DNA of 64,000 bases from Zoogloea sp. 1C4 (GCF_009469605.1 NZ_SSXU01000003.1:124001-188000); one strand, 5' to 3'. Numbered from the stretch's first letter, positions 1 through 10,671 are shown. Made by a program: numbers and translations. Notes: generated from the sequence alone by a model not told the origin.

Positions 1-61
1 TGGCGCGCTCTCCGAGCTTTTCAGTCATCAATTGAGCCAGAAGCTCTAGCTTTTCAGTCAT
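1..61 (-). CDS. nuoC: NADH-quinone oxidoreductase subunit C, N-terminal fragment
   Basis: Only the first 20 codons are present; the gene runs off the left edge. The start is the ATG read from base 61. The visible residues begin MTEKLELLAQ and then repeat MTEKL at residues 12-16. NuoC is the roughly 200-residue peripheral-arm subunit of complex I. The assignment rests mainly on position: it lies 12 bases downstream of nuoB on the same strand, as in the standard nuoABC order. The repeated MTEKL gives a second in-frame ATG, so the true start could be 11 codons further in. Confidence 0.75.
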   Translation of the reverse strand, partial: MTEKLELLAQLMTEKLGERA

Positions 62-73
62 GATGGTCTGCAC

Positions 74-550
74 TCAACAGGCAATCGTGTATTCACGCTT
101 GATTTTGTTCTGGAGCTGAACGATGCCGTACAGCAAGGCCTCGGCAGTCGGGGGGCATCCGGGAACATACACGTCAACCGGAACAATCCGGTCACAACCG
201 CGGACCACCGAGTACGAATAGTGGTAATAACCGCCGCCGTTCGCGCACGACCCCATCGAGATCACCCAGCGCGGCTCAGACATCTGGTCGTAGACCTTGC
301 GAAGCGCGGGCGCCATCTTGTTGCAGAGCGTGCCGGCGACAATCATCAAGTCGGACTGCCGCGGACTGGGACGAAAAACCACACCAAAGCGGTCCAAGTC
401 ATAACGGGAACAGCCCGCATGAATCATCTCTACCGCGCAGCACGCAAGACCGAAGGTCATGGGCCACAGCGAACCTGTGCGAGTCCAGTTGATTACCGTA
501 TCAAGCGAAGTGGTGACAAACCCTTCCTTGAAGACACCCTCGATGCTCAT
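74..550 (-). CDS. nuoB: NADH-quinone oxidoreductase subunit B
   Basis: NuoB (158 aa) carries the N2 [4Fe-4S] cluster that passes electrons from the peripheral arm of complex I to ubiquinone at the membrane interface. The adjacent cysteine pair in LACCAVEM, the Cys of [16 protein letters not shown] and the Cys of VPGCPP supply the four ligands. Length and the whole sequence match the family. A GTG two codons upstream is in frame, but the ATG at 550 is preceded by AAGGGTG at suitable spacing and gives the usual MSIEG start. It sits between nuoA and nuoC and is presumably cotranscribed with them. Confidence 0.97.
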   Translation of the reverse strand: MSIEGVFKEGFVTTSLDTVINWTRTGSLWPMTFGLACCAVEMIHAGCSRYDLDRFGVVFRPSPRQSDLMIVAGTLCNKMAPALRKVYDQMSEPRWVISMGSCANGGGYYHYSYSVVRGCDRIVPVDVYVPGCPPTAEALLYGIVQLQNKIKREYTIAC

Positions 551-596
551 AGACACCCTTTAACCAACAATTTATGCAGCACGGCAGCCCGACCGA

Positions 597-971
597 TCAC
601 TCCCAGTCGAGAGCGCCCTTTTTCCACACGTAGATATAACCGAGCAGAAGAATGCCGAGAAAGACAATCATTTCAAAAAACCCAAACAAGCGAATGGATT
701 CGTTCGCAGCAATTTCCCGAAGAATGGTCGCCCACGGGAAAAGGAAGGCAATTTCAAGATCGAAGAGAATGAAGAGAATAGCCAGAAGATAGTAACGGAC
801 ATCAAACTTGATGCGCGCATCTTCAAAAGGCTCGAAGCCACACTCAAAGGGAGAGAGCTTCTCGGCATCCGGCTTGCTCGGACCCAGAATCCAGCCAGCT
901 ACAATAGGAATAAAGCCGAACGCAGCTGCAAACAGGATAAAGACAAGGACTGGAAAATAGGATTCCAACAT
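597..971 (-). CDS. nuoA: NADH-quinone oxidoreductase subunit A
   Basis: NuoA (124 aa) is a small membrane-arm subunit of complex I with three predicted membrane helices (about residues 7-29, 60-80 and 95-115). The conserved segment [12 protein letters not shown] and the following [18 protein letters not shown] are diagnostic of the family. It is the first gene of the nuo operon, 46 bases upstream of nuoB. Base composition here is clearly lower in GC than in the rest of the window: the blocks 661-720, 721-780 and 901-960 contain 24, 26 and 25 G/C out of 60. Confidence 0.97.
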   Translation of the reverse strand: MLESYFPVLVFILFAAAFGFIPIVAGWILGPSKPDAEKLSPFECGFEPFEDARIKFDVRYYLLAILFILFDLEIAFLFPWATILREIAANESIRLFGFFEMIVFLGILLLGYIYVWKKGALDWE

Positions 972-1013
972 ACTTTAGCTCCCGCAACCGAATAGCAGTT
1001 TAGCGCTGCCTGC

Positions 1014-1039
1014 AAGCAAACGCCCGCGTACTGCGGGCG
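1014..1039 (-). terminator. Hairpin after tRNA-Leu, possible terminator
   Basis: Read on the minus strand, a 7-bp GC stem (CGCCCGC / GCGGGCG, loop AGTAC) is followed by TTTGCTT. It lies 14 bases beyond the tRNA 3' end and 42 bases upstream of nuoA. The U-tract is interrupted, so it may be a weak terminator or simply separate the tRNA from the nuo transcript. Confidence 0.45.
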
Positions 1040-1053
1040 AATCACTTATTTTA

Positions 1054-1138
1054 TGGTGCCGACGATGAGACTCGAACTCATACGGCTTTCGCCACTACCC
1101 CCTCAAGATAGCGTGTCTACCAATTTCACCACGTCGGC
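1054..1138 (-). tRNA. tRNA-Leu (anticodon GAG)
   Basis: The 85-nt minus-strand sequence folds as a class II tRNA. The acceptor stem is GCCGACG / CGTCGGC. The D arm contains TGGTGAAATTGGTAGACAC. The anticodon stem CTATC / GGTAG closes the loop TTGAGGG with anticodon GAG (complement of bases 1102-1104). There is a long variable arm, the T arm contains GTTCGAGTC, and an encoded CCA ends at 1054. It closely resembles E. coli tRNA-Leu(GAG) and reads CUC/CUU codons. It lies between secG and nuoA, a common betaproteobacterial arrangement. Confidence 0.96.
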
Positions 1139-1158
1139 CAGCTTGTTTGTTGCCGCGC

Positions 1159-1187
1159 ATTATAAAGGCAATCACCCTCTGCGCCAA
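1159..1187 (-). promoter_or_regulatory. Sigma-70 promoter of tRNA-Leu
   Basis: On the minus strand TTGGCG (1187-1182) and a perfect TATAAT (1164-1159) are separated by 17 bases. They sit just downstream of the secG stop and about 20 bases upstream of the mature tRNA 5' end. The bases after the -10 box are GCGCGGC, a GC-rich discriminator of the kind associated with stringent control of stable-RNA promoters. The regulatory inference is mine. Confidence 0.8.
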
Positions 1188-1200
1188 GCATTACTTATTT

Positions 1201-1563
1201 TTATCGGGGGATATCCTTGGCCTTGGAGCCAGCTTCAACTGGGGCGACCGGGGTCTGCTCGGGCGCGGCGGCAGGCGCAGAAACAGGAGCACCTTCCATC
1301 ACGCTCTTGCTGGCAGGCGCCTTGGCACCAGCGAGGTAGCTCAGACCCAGACTGGTCACAAAAAACACGGCAGCAAGCGCACCCGTCGTACGGCTCAGGA
1401 AGTTTGCCGAGCCGGACGAGCCAAACAGGCTACCCGACGCACCACTACCGAAGGCCGCACCCATGTCCGCACCCTTGCCGTGCTGCATCAGAACCAGACC
1501 AATAACCCCAAGACCAGCCAGCACATGAATCGTCAGAACGATCGAAAAAACAACACCACCCAT
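1201..1563 (-). CDS. secG: Preprotein translocase subunit SecG
   Basis: SecG (120 aa) is the auxiliary SecYEG channel subunit that assists SecA-driven export. Two membrane helices are visible (about residues 3-22 and 51-71), separated by the glycine-rich cytoplasmic loop containing GADMGAAFGSGASGSLFGS, a SecG hallmark. The C-terminal tail is Ala/Pro-rich. The ATG at 1563 is chosen because GGAG lies six bases upstream; a TTG four codons earlier would place that Shine-Dalgarno sequence inside the gene. It lies 18 bases downstream of tpiA, the common tpiA-secG arrangement. Confidence 0.95.
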   Translation of the reverse strand: MGGVVFSIVLTIHVLAGLGVIGLVLMQHGKGADMGAAFGSGASGSLFGSSGSANFLSRTTGALAAVFFVTSLGLSYLAGAKAPASKSVMEGAPVSAPAAAPEQTPVAPVEAGSKAKDIPR

Positions 1564-1581
1564 GAATATCTCCAAGACAAC

Positions 1582-2334
1582 TCAGCGCGCAGCAGCTGCC
1601 GCGCAAATTGACGAAAAACTGTCAGCAACGAGCGACGCACCACCTACGAGAGCGCCGTCGATATCGGGCTCCGCAAAAAGCTGCGAAGCAGTGGCAGCGG
1701 TTACACTGCCGCCATAAAGAATCTTTACACCCTCAGCGGCCACACCGCGGCGCTCAAGATGCATGCGAATTTCCTTGTGCATTCCCTGAGCCTGTTCCGG
1801 CGATGCCGTCTTGCCGGTGCCGATCGCCCAAACAGGCTCATAGGCCACGACCACACCGGCAAACCGCTCCGCTCCCAGTACATCGACAACACGATCAAGC
1901 TGGGCGCGCACCACGACCTCGGCGTCGCCAGCTTCACGCTGCGCGAGGGACTCACCCACACACAGTATCGGCGACAGGCCGGCATCAAGCGCTGCCAGCA
2001 CCTTTGCTGCAGTCACAGCGTCGGTTTCGCCGAACAGGCTGCGCCGCTCGGAATGCCCGACGATGACCCACGCGCAGCCGATATCCAGAAGCATGGACGC
2101 ACTCACTTCACCGGTGTAGGCCCCGTCCTTGAAAGCACAGAGATCCTGCCCGCCAACAGCCACCGCAGCCCCCCTGAGGGCAGCCACCGCCTGAGCCAGG
2201 TATGGATACGGAGGGCACACCACCACGTCGACACCCTCACGATTGCCGCACGCAGCAAGCCCGGCGAGCAGCACAGCATTGCGCTCGAGCCCACCATTCA
2301 TCTTCCAGTTTCCGACAACCAGCTTTTTCCGCAC
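1582..2334 (-). CDS. tpiA: Triosephosphate isomerase
   Basis: TpiA interconverts dihydroxyacetone phosphate and glyceraldehyde 3-phosphate in glycolysis and gluconeogenesis. The N-terminal VVGNWKMNG contains the substrate-binding Asn and Lys. The electrophile His lies in VGHSERR and the catalytic Glu in the AYEPVWAIGTGKTAS segment that leads into loop 6; ILYGGSV is near the C-terminus. The length (250 aa) fits the family. The start is set at the GTG giving MRKKLVVGNWKM; an in-frame TTG at 2352 would add six residues and cannot be excluded, since neither has a strong ribosome site. Confidence 0.95.
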   Translation of the reverse strand: MRKKLVVGNWKMNGGLERNAVLLAGLAACGNREGVDVVVCPPYPYLAQAVAALRGAAVAVGGQDLCAFKDGAYTGEVSASMLLDIGCAWVIVGHSERRSLFGETDAVTAAKVLAALDAGLSPILCVGESLAQREAGDAEVVVRAQLDRVVDVLGAERFAGVVVAYEPVWAIGTGKTASPEQAQGMHKEIRMHLERRGVAAEGVKILYGGSVTAATASQLFAEPDIDGALVGGASLVADSFSSICAAAAAR

Positions 2335-2387
2335 CTTGAACACCAGAGCCAAATCGTCGGATTGTATCTCGCGGCATCCTCAGGGTC

Positions 2388-2418
2388 AAAAAAACGGGGC
2401 TGGATCAACCAGCCCCGT
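2388..2418 (-). terminator. Rho-independent terminator after pstB
   Basis: Minus-strand hairpin with the 10-bp stem ACGGGGCTGG / CCAGCCCCGT and a 5-base loop, followed by seven T residues. It lies about 30 bases past the pstB stop and ends the pstSCAB transcript before tpiA. Confidence 0.9.
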
Positions 2419-2446
2419 CGCAAGCACAACAGAGTCAAACGCTGTA

Positions 2447-3283
2447 TCAGCCAAACCGACCGGTGATGTAGTCCTCGGTTTCTTTGCGCTTCGGCTTGAT
2501 GAAGATCTCGTCCGTCAGGCCAAACTCCACGAGCTCGCCCAGATACATGTAGGCAGTATAGTCCGACACCCGCGCGGCCTGCTGCATGTTGTGAGTGACG
2601 ATGGCGATCGTGTATTCGCTCTTCAGTTCGTGGACCAACTCTTCGACCTTGGCCGTGGAAATCGGATCCAGCGCCGAGGTCGGCTCGTCGAGCAACAACA
2701 CTTCCGGCTTCACGGCCACGCCGCGCGCAATGCACAGGCGCTGCTGCTGACCGCCCGAGAGGGACAGCCCGCTCTGGTTCAGCTTGCCCTTCACCTCATC
2801 CCACAGCGCCGCCTTGCGCAGCGCCCACTCCACCCGGTTATCCATGTCGGCTCGGGAGAGGTTTTCATAGAGCCGTACGCCAAACGCGATGTTCTCGTAG
2901 ATCGACATCGGAAACGGCGTGGGCTTCTGGAAGACCATGCCGACCTTGGCCCGCAGGGCATTCACGTCCTGGCCAGGATCGAGCACGTTCTTTCCGTTGA
3001 GCAGGATCTCACCCGTCGCGCGCTGGCCCGGGTAGAGGTCATACATCCGGTTGAGCGTGCGCAGCAGCGTGGATTTGCCACACCCGGACGGCCCGATGAA
3101 GGCGGTCACCATACCTTCGTGGATGTCCAGATCGATGTGCTTCAGACCCTGGAAGGACCCATAAAAGAAATCGAGATTCCGGATCCTGATCTTGGGAGCC
3201 ATGGTCGGAGCCGAAGTGCCGGCCGACTCGCCCCGCACTTCCGCGAAGGACATGTCGCGCTTGGTCGCTACAGGAGTTTGCAT
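2447..3283 (-). CDS. pstB: Phosphate ABC transporter ATP-binding protein PstB
   Basis: PstB (278 aa) is the ATPase of the high-affinity PstSCAB phosphate importer and, with PhoU, also signals phosphate status to PhoR. Walker A is GPSGCGKST, the ABC signature LSGGQQQR, Walker [13 protein letters not shown] and the H-loop [10 protein letters not shown] longer reading frame exists, but the ATG at 3283 gives the usual short N-terminal extension and has AGGA upstream. It is the last gene of pstSCAB. phoU, which often follows, is absent, and a terminator comes next. Confidence 0.97.
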   Translation of the reverse strand: MQTPVATKRDMSFAEVRGESAGTSAPTMAPKIRIRNLDFFYGSFQGLKHIDLDIHEGMVTAFIGPSGCGKSTLLRTLNRMYDLYPGQRATGEILLNGKNVLDPGQDVNALRAKVGMVFQKPTPFPMSIYENIAFGVRLYENLSRADMDNRVEWALRKAALWDEVKGKLNQSGLSLSGGQQQRLCIARGVAVKPEVLLLDEPTSALDPISTAKVEELVHELKSEYTIAIVTHNMQQAARVSDYTAYMYLGELVEFGLTDEIFIKPKRKETEDYITGRFG

Positions 3284-3294
3284 GATGAGTTTTC

Positions 3295-4140
3295 CTAGAT
3301 CTTCTTGCGGAACAGGGTGCGAACAACGATGTTCAGGCACAGTACGCCAAAGGTAATGAGGATCGCACCACCCCACGCCAGCGAGTTCCAGTTCTCGTAC
3401 GGGCTCATTGCGAACTGGAAGATCACGACGGGAAGGTTGGCCATCGGCCCGTTCAGATCAAAGTTGGTGAATTGGTTATTCAGCGCAGTGAAGAGCAGCG
3501 GAGCCGTTTCACCGCTCAGACGCGCGATGGCGAGCAGGATGCCGGTGAGCACCCCGGCGCGTGCCGAACGCAGCACGACCTGCAACACCACCTTCCAGCG
3601 CGGCGCTCCGAGCGCCGAAGCTGCTTCACGCAGACTGGCCGGAACCAGGTTGAGCATGTTCTCGGTCGTCCGCACGACCACCGGAATGGCGATCAGCGCA
3701 AGCGCCAGGGAACCCGCCCAGCCCGAAAAGTGCTGAACCTGCGCCACATAAACGGTGTAGATGAAAACACCAATCACGATCGACGGTGCAGACAGCAGGA
3801 TGTCGTTGATGAAGCGCGTCGTCGGCGCCAGCCAGCCCTTCCGTCCATACTCGGACAGATACACACCGGCCAGAATCCCCACCGGCGTCGCGATGAAGGT
3901 CGCGACACCAACCATCATCGTACTACCGACGATCGCGTTGAAGAGACCGCCTTCCGAGCCCGGCGCGGGCGTGGGCTGGGTGAAGAGCGAGACGCTCAGG
4001 GCGCCAAGCCCCTTGTACAGCAGCACCGCCAGAATCCAGGCGAGAAAGCTCATCCCCAGCAGCATCGCACCGGTGGACAGCAGCAGCGCGATCTGGTTGG
4101 TTCGGGTCCGCTTGCGATAGAGCGCAGTCGAATTGCTCAT
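3295..4140 (-). CDS. pstA: Phosphate ABC transporter permease PstA
   Basis: PstA (281 aa) is one of the two membrane permease subunits of the phosphate importer. Six hydrophobic segments and the permease-ATPase coupling (EAA) motif, around [18 protein letters not shown], are visible. Its ATG overlaps the pstC stop codon by one base, indicating translational coupling, and pstB follows after 11 bases. Confidence 0.96.
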   Translation of the reverse strand: MSNSTALYRKRTRTNQIALLLSTGAMLLGMSFLAWILAVLLYKGLGALSVSLFTQPTPAPGSEGGLFNAIVGSTMMVGVATFIATPVGILAGVYLSEYGRKGWLAPTTRFINDILLSAPSIVIGVFIYTVYVAQVQHFSGWAGSLALALIAIPVVVRTTENMLNLVPASLREAASALGAPRWKVVLQVVLRSARAGVLTGILLAIARLSGETAPLLFTALNNQFTNFDLNGPMANLPVVIFQFAMSPYENWNSLAWGGAILITFGVLCLNIVVRTLFRKKI

Positions 4141-5186
4141 CAGGTCTTCTCCCCTTCACTGCGGCCCAGACGCATCAGCAGCACTTTGGAGAGCGCCAGC
4201 ACGATGAAGGTCACGAAAAACAGGATCAGGCCAAGGGCGATCAGCGACGACACATGGAGGTCGCTCGCCGCTTCGGCAAATTCGTTGGCCAGGGTGGAAG
4301 CGATACTGTTGCCTGCCTCGTAAAGCGACGGACTGATCCGGTGAGCATTGCCGATCACGAAGGTGACCGCCATGGTTTCGCCCAGCGCACGGCCGAGGCC
4401 GAGCATCACGCCACCGATCACGCCCACGCGGGTGTAGGGCAGCACCACGTTCCAGACAACCTCCCAGGTGGTCGCGCCAAGACCGTAGGCGGATTCCTTG
4501 AGGATGCCGGGCACAACTTCAAAAACGTCGCGCATCACCGACGCAATGAACGGAATCACCATCACCGACAGGATCAGGCCGGCGGACAGAATGCCGATGC
4601 CGTTCTGCGGGCCTTGGAAGAGACCGCCGACAACAGGGAGATTACCCAGGGTGGCAGTCAACAAAGGCTGAATGTAATCGGCAAAGAGCGGTGCAAAGAC
4701 AAACAGACCCCACATCCCGTAGATGATGCTGGGCACCGCGGCAAGCAGCTCAACCGCCACGCCAAGCGGACCACGCAGGGCCGGCGGGCAGAGCTCGGTG
4801 AGAAAGACCGCGATCCCGAAACTCACCGGGATCGCCACGATCAGGGCGATGACCGAAGTGCTGAGGGTGCCATAGACGGAGATCAGGCCGCCGAACTTGT
4901 CGGTCACCGGATTCCAGTCGCTGCTGAATGCAAAGCCCGCACCGAATTCCTGCAACGCCGGCCAGGCACCGTAGATCAGCGAACCGATGATGGCGATGAG
5001 GATCGCCAGCACGGAGAAAGCAAAGAAACGGGTTACCTGGTGAAAAAGCGCGTCCTGGAACCGCTGGGCCCGCATGCGGTCTCGGGGAGGAGGCGGAAGC
5101 TTCTCGCCGACGCCGGCGTGCGGCAGCCCGAGGGCGCCTCCGCCGGGCGTGGCGGCATTTCCAAGTACTGAGCTATTGGATGACAT
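4140..5186 (-). CDS. pstC: Phosphate ABC transporter permease PstC
   Basis: PstC (348 aa) is the partner permease of PstA. A hydrophilic N-terminal extension of about 50 residues (Gly/Pro-rich) precedes six membrane helices. The coupling motif lies around [18 protein letters not shown]. The stop overlaps the pstA start. It is separated from pstS by 93 bases holding a GC-rich hairpin, as often seen where the binding protein is made in excess over the membrane subunits. Confidence 0.96.
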   Translation of the reverse strand: MSSNSSVLGNAATPGGGALGLPHAGVGEKLPPPPRDRMRAQRFQDALFHQVTRFFAFSVLAILIAIIGSLIYGAWPALQEFGAGFAFSSDWNPVTDKFGGLISVYGTLSTSVIALIVAIPVSFGIAVFLTELCPPALRGPLGVAVELLAAVPSIIYGMWGLFVFAPLFADYIQPLLTATLGNLPVVGGLFQGPQNGIGILSAGLILSVMVIPFIASVMRDVFEVVPGILKESAYGLGATTWEVVWNVVLPYTRVGVIGGVMLGLGRALGETMAVTFVIGNAHRISPSLYEAGNSIASTLANEFAEAASDLHVSSLIALGLILFFVTFIVLALSKVLLMRLGRSEGEKT

Positions 5187-5225
5187 TACGGCTCACCGTT
5201 TGTTAGACCGAAAAAGCGCAAACAC

Positions 5226-5259
5226 GGATGGACGGGCATTGCACCTGCCCCGCCCACCC
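5226..5259 (-). other. Intercistronic hairpin between pstS and pstC
   Basis: Minus-strand RNA can form a stem of about 13 bp (GGGTGGGCGGGGCA with TGCCCGTCCATCC, one bulged G) with a 7-base loop, followed by a T-rich stretch (GTGTTTGCGCTTTTTC). It may act as a partial terminator or a 3' stabiliser that raises pstS expression over pstCAB. This is inference from structure and position. Confidence 0.55.
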
Positions 5260-5279
5260 GTTTCAGAGGCTGGACCGAC

Positions 5280-6317
5280 TTACTTCAGGACCGGATTGCC
5301 TGCACCATCCTTGAGGGAGGTGCGCCAGGCACCGTCGATCTGCTTGACGAGGGTCTGCGGCAGGGCCACGTAGTCGAGTTCCTCGGCGGTCTTCTGACCA
5401 TTCTTGAAGGCCCAGTCAAAGAACTTCAACACTTCAAGACCCTTGGCCGGATCGGCCTGAACCTTGTGCATCAGCACGAAGCTCGCGCCAGTGATCGGCC
5501 AGCTGGTCTTGCCCGGCTGATCGGTCAGGATCTCGCCGAAGCCCGGCACCTTGTTCCACTCGGCGTAAGCAGCGGCGGCCTGGAAGGTCAGGTCATCCGG
5601 CTGGACGAATTCGCCGGCCTTGTTCTTCAGAGCCAGGTGGATCATCTTGTTCTTCTTGGCGTAAGCGTATTCTACGTAGCCGATGCCACCCTTGATGCGC
5701 TGGACGTAGGAGGCAACACCTTCGTTACCCTTGCCGCCCACACCTTCCGGCCACTGCACCGCGGTACCGGCGCCAACCTTGTCCTTCCATTCGACGTTCA
5801 CCTTGGAAAGATAGTTGGTAAACAGGAAGGTGGTGCCAGAACCATCGGCGCGACGCACGACGGTGATGTTCTCGTCCGGCAGCTTCACACCGCCGTTCAG
5901 TGCGGCGATCGCGGGGTCGTTCCACTTCTTGATCTTGCCGAGATAGATGTCAGCCAGCAGTGCGCCGGTCATCTTCATCTGACCCGGCGCAACACCTTCC
6001 AGATTCACCACCGGCACAACACCGCCAATGACCGCCGGGAACTGGACGAGGCCGTCCTTCTCCAGATCTTCAGCCTTCAGCGGCATGTCGGACGCGCCGA
6101 AATCGACGGTCTTCGCCTTGATCTGCTTGATGCCACCACCGGAGCCGATGGACTGGTAGTTCAGGCCGACATTGGTCTTCGCCTTGTAGATCTCGGCCCA
6201 CTTGGAGTAGATCGGGTACGGGAACGTCGCCCCTGCACCGGTGATGTCAGCAGCCTGCACAGCGGCGGCACTGCCAAGGGCAACAACGAATGAACAGGCG
6301 CGAAAGAAACCTTGCAT
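5280..6317 (-). CDS. pstS: Phosphate ABC transporter substrate-binding protein PstS
   Basis: PstS (345 aa) binds inorganic phosphate in the periplasm and delivers it to PstCA. A signal peptide (about residues 1-22, ending AAAVQA) precedes ADITGAGATFPYPIYSKWAE, the conserved N-terminus with the phosphate-contacting Gly-Ala-Thr segment. RRADGSGTTFLFTNYLSKV is the second conserved loop. The ATG at 6317 is preceded by GGAG at six bases; an earlier in-frame ATG overlaps that ribosome site and is less likely. It is the first gene of pstSCAB, under a Pho-box promoter. Confidence 0.97.
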   Translation of the reverse strand: MQGFFRACSFVVALGSAAAVQAADITGAGATFPYPIYSKWAEIYKAKTNVGLNYQSIGSGGGIKQIKAKTVDFGASDMPLKAEDLEKDGLVQFPAVIGGVVPVVNLEGVAPGQMKMTGALLADIYLGKIKKWNDPAIAALNGGVKLPDENITVVRRADGSGTTFLFTNYLSKVNVEWKDKVGAGTAVQWPEGVGGKGNEGVASYVQRIKGGIGYVEYAYAKKNKMIHLALKNKAGEFVQPDDLTFQAAAAYAEWNKVPGFGEILTDQPGKTSWPITGASFVLMHKVQADPAKGLEVLKFFDWAFKNGQKTAEELDYVALPQTLVKQIDGAWRTSLKDGAGNPVLK

Positions 6318-6366
6318 GAAATTCTCCATCGTAGCGGGCACCGCGGGGATATCCAGCAGTAAAGCC

Positions 6367-6416
6367 CAAAAAACAAACCCGGCACTCAACTGTCTCTGAC
6401 AGCTCAGCACCGGGTT
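6367..6416 (-). terminator. Strong hairpin and U-tract between glmM and pstS
   Basis: On the minus strand ACCCGG...CCGGGT closes an 18-position stem (one mismatch, several G-U pairs, loop AGA), followed by TTTGTTTTTTG. It is positioned as the glmM terminator, 53 bases past the stop. However, the pstS promoter -10 box lies immediately upstream of the hairpin, so the same structure would be in the 5' leader of the pstS mRNA. Confidence 0.8.
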
Positions 6417-6418
6417 AC

Positions 6419-6452
6419 ATTCTACGAACTGAAAATTTCAGATTTGTTACAT
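6419..6452 (-). promoter_or_regulatory. PhoB-dependent promoter of pstSCAB (Pho box and -10)
   Basis: Minus-strand bases 6452-6435 read ATGTAACAAATCTGAAAT, matching 13 of 18 positions of the E. coli-type Pho box, with two 7-base half sites separated by AAAT. Exactly 10 bases further is TAGAAT (6424-6419), the spacing used when a Pho box replaces the -35 element. It starts 17 bases after the glmM stop codon. Match and geometry are seen in the sequence; PhoB control is inferred. Confidence 0.72.
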
Positions 6453-6468
6453 ATCGCACTGCAACAAA

Positions 6469-7821
6469 TCAGACTGCGGCAGCCCTCACGACTTCGGCGA
6501 GGCCATGGACGATACGATCGACCTGTTCCGCATCCTCACCCTCGACCATCACTCGCAACAGGGGCTCGGTACCCGACGGGCGCAGCAGAACGCGTCCACG
6601 ATCGGCCAGATCAGCCGTCGCCGCCTTTACCGCCGCGCTGATGGCTTCGTTGGTCGACCACGCGAAACTGGCGCGAATCGGCACGTTGACCAGCTTTTGC
6701 GGGTAGAACACAAGATCCGCACACATCTCGTCGAGGGTCGTGTTGTTCTTGCACAGGGCGGCCAGCACCTGAAGGCCCGCGATGATCCCGTCGCCGGTCG
6801 AGTGCCGGTCGAGGCAGATGATGTGGCCGGAGTTCTCGCCACCCAGCTTCCAGCCGTTCTCGTGCATCAGCTCGAGAACATAGCGGTCGCCCACCTTGGC
6901 CCGCGCAAACGGCAGCCCAAGCCGGCCCACGGCATGCTCGAAGCCCAGGTTGCTCATCAGCGTGCCGACCACGCCGTTCGCCAGCCCTTCGGCCTGGCCA
7001 GCCTTGGCGATGACATACAGCAGCTTGTCGCCGTCGTAGATGTTGCCCTTGGCGTCCACCATCACGATCCGGTCCCCGTCACCATCCAGCGCAATACCCA
7101 GATCGGCGCCGCTGCGCAGCACGGCGTCGCGGATGGACTGGGGAGAGGTCGCCCCGACCTTGTCGTTGATGTTCATCCCGTTCGGCTCGGCACCGACGAG
7201 CACAAGCTCCGCACCCAGTTCATGGAAGACTTTGGGTGCAACCATGTAGGCTGCGCCGTGGGCGCAATCCAGCGCGATCTTCATGCCGCGCAGGTCAAGC
7301 TCGTTCGGGAAGGTGTTCTTGCAGAACTCGACGTAACGGCCGCGGGCGTCGTCGATGCGCTGGGCCTTGCCCAGGCGGGAGGAAGGCTCGCAGCCCATCG
7401 GCTCATCGAGGCGCGCCTCGATCTCGAGCTCGACCGAATCCGGCAGCTTGGTGCCAGCCGCCGAGAAGAACTTGATGCCATTATCCTGAAACGGATTATG
7501 GGAGGCCGAAATCACCACACCAACCTGCAGGCGCAGCGCACGGGTCAGGTAGGCGATCGCCGGGGTCGGCAGTGGCCCTGCCAGATAGACATCCACCCCG
7601 GCAGCCGAAAAACCAGCCTCGAGGGCGGACTCAAGCATGTAACCCGAGATCCGCGTGTCCTTGCCGATGATCACCGCAGGGTGCTCACCCGGCCGCAGAT
7701 GCTCACGGGCCACGAGCGTCTTGCCCGCGGCATAGCCGAGTCGCAGCGCAAAATCCGGCGTAATCGGCGATTCGCCGACGAGACCACGCACACCATCCGT
7801 TCCGAAATACCGTCTAGACAT
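6469..7821 (-). CDS. glmM: Phosphoglucosamine mutase
   Basis: GlmM (450 aa) converts glucosamine 6-phosphate to glucosamine 1-phosphate, feeding UDP-GlcNAc for peptidoglycan and lipid A. The N-terminus YFGTDGVRG is characteristic. The active-site phosphoserine is in ISASHNP (Ser107), the Mg2+ site in ALDGDGDR, the sugar-binding loop GGENSGH and the phosphate loop [13 protein letters not shown]. The ATG at 7821 has AGAGGG just upstream and is preferred over an upstream in-frame extension. It follows folP by 57 bases in the conserved ftsH-folP-glmM order. Confidence 0.97.
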   Translation of the reverse strand: MSRRYFGTDGVRGLVGESPITPDFALRLGYAAGKTLVAREHLRPGEHPAVIIGKDTRISGYMLESALEAGFSAAGVDVYLAGPLPTPAIAYLTRALRLQVGVVISASHNPFQDNGIKFFSAAGTKLPDSVELEIEARLDEPMGCEPSSRLGKAQRIDDARGRYVEFCKNTFPNELDLRGMKIALDCAHGAAYMVAPKVFHELGAELVLVGAEPNGMNINDKVGATSPQSIRDAVLRSGADLGIALDGDGDRIVMVDAKGNIYDGDKLLYVIAKAGQAEGLANGVVGTLMSNLGFEHAVGRLGLPFARAKVGDRYVLELMHENGWKLGGENSGHIICLDRHSTGDGIIAGLQVLAALCKNNTTLDEMCADLVFYPQKLVNVPIRASFAWSTNEAISAAVKAATADLADRGRVLLRPSGTEPLLRVMVEGEDAEQVDRIVHGLAEVVRAAAV

Positions 7822-7878
7822 TTTCCCTCTCACAATCACGTCTTTCATCAACTTGGCATTCTGCCGCAAGCGCGCCGC

Positions 7879-8709
7879 TCAGTCTGACTGAAGTGCGCTC
7901 CACAAGCGCAAAACATCACGGGTCGCGCCCACGTCATGGGTGCGCACGATCCGCGCGCCGTTCTGGACGGCGACCAGTGCCGCCGCCGCCCCCGCAACAA
8001 CCCGTTCCCCCACATCCCGCCCGGTGATCGCCCCCAGCATGCTCTTTCGGGACATGCCGACGAGGAGCGGATAGCCACCCGCACCAAACCGCTCAAGCTG
8101 GCGCAGAAGCATCAGGTTGTGCTCCACCGTCTTGCCGAAGCCAAAACCGGGATCAAGCAGGATACGATCGCGCGAGACACCGCACCCCAGCAGCACCTGT
8201 ACGCGCTCGTCAAGAAAGGCCTCGACCTCCTCGACGACATGGGTGTACTGCGGCGAGCGCTGCATGGTACCCGGCTCGCCTTGCATATGCATTACGCAGA
8301 GAGCAACGGGCGCCCCACGAACGGCATCCACGGCGCCAGACACGCGAAATCCGGCGATATCGTTGATCAGATCGGCGCCTGCCCGAATGGACTCCCGCAT
8401 CACGGCCGGCTTCACCGTATCCACCGACAAGGGCACGCCAAGTCCGGACAGGGCCTCAACCAGCGGCACGACCCGATCCAGCTCCTGCTGCTCCGGCACG
8501 GGCGTCGCTCCGGGCCGCGAAGACTCACCGCCGATATCCAGGATCTCGGCGCCCTCCTCCACCGCACGTTCTGCCGCACGGATGGCGGCGTCCAGCGCCG
8601 GGTTGCCGTCACCCGAGAACGAATCGGTGGTGACATTGACGATGGCCATGATCTTCGGCTGGGTGAGATCAAGCTGGAAACGTCCGCACTGTAAGACGGG
8701 AGAATTCAT
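7879..8709 (-). CDS. folP: Dihydropteroate synthase
   Basis: FolP (276 aa) condenses p-aminobenzoate with 6-hydroxymethyl-dihydropterin diphosphate in folate synthesis and is the sulfonamide target. Loop 1 is IMAIVNVTTDSFSGDG, loop 2 DIGGESSRPGA, and further conserved parts are SVDT, LINDIAG, LDPGFGFGK, VGMSRKSMLG and RTHDVGATRD. The length is standard. It lies between ftsH and glmM on the same strand, a conserved arrangement. Confidence 0.97.
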   Translation of the reverse strand: MNSPVLQCGRFQLDLTQPKIMAIVNVTTDSFSGDGNPALDAAIRAAERAVEEGAEILDIGGESSRPGATPVPEQQELDRVVPLVEALSGLGVPLSVDTVKPAVMRESIRAGADLINDIAGFRVSGAVDAVRGAPVALCVMHMQGEPGTMQRSPQYTHVVEEVEAFLDERVQVLLGCGVSRDRILLDPGFGFGKTVEHNLMLLRQLERFGAGGYPLLVGMSRKSMLGAITGRDVGERVVAGAAAALVAVQNGARIVRTHDVGATRDVLRLWSALQSD

Positions 8710-8732
8710 GATGTACTCGGTCAGAAATGAAA

Positions 8733-8758
8733 CAGGGCCGGCTCAAGAGCCGGCCCTG
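8733..8758 (-). terminator. Perfect 12-bp hairpin between ftsH and folP
   Basis: CAGGGCCGGCTC and its exact complement are separated by two bases. Reading on the minus strand the hairpin is followed by TTTCATTTC, an imperfect U-tract, 20 bases past the ftsH stop and 23 bases before the folP start. It could terminate part of the ftsH transcript or act as an intercistronic processing or stability element. Confidence 0.6.
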
Positions 8759-8778
8759 AAAAACACAGGACGGATGTA

Positions 8779-10671
<1,893 letters not shown>

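Noticed and set aside
6377-6415. Pho-box-like CTGTCAGAGACAG inside the glmM/pstS hairpin
   Set aside because: Only the first half site fits; the second matches about two of six positions. The better box is at 6435-6452 with correct spacing to a -10.
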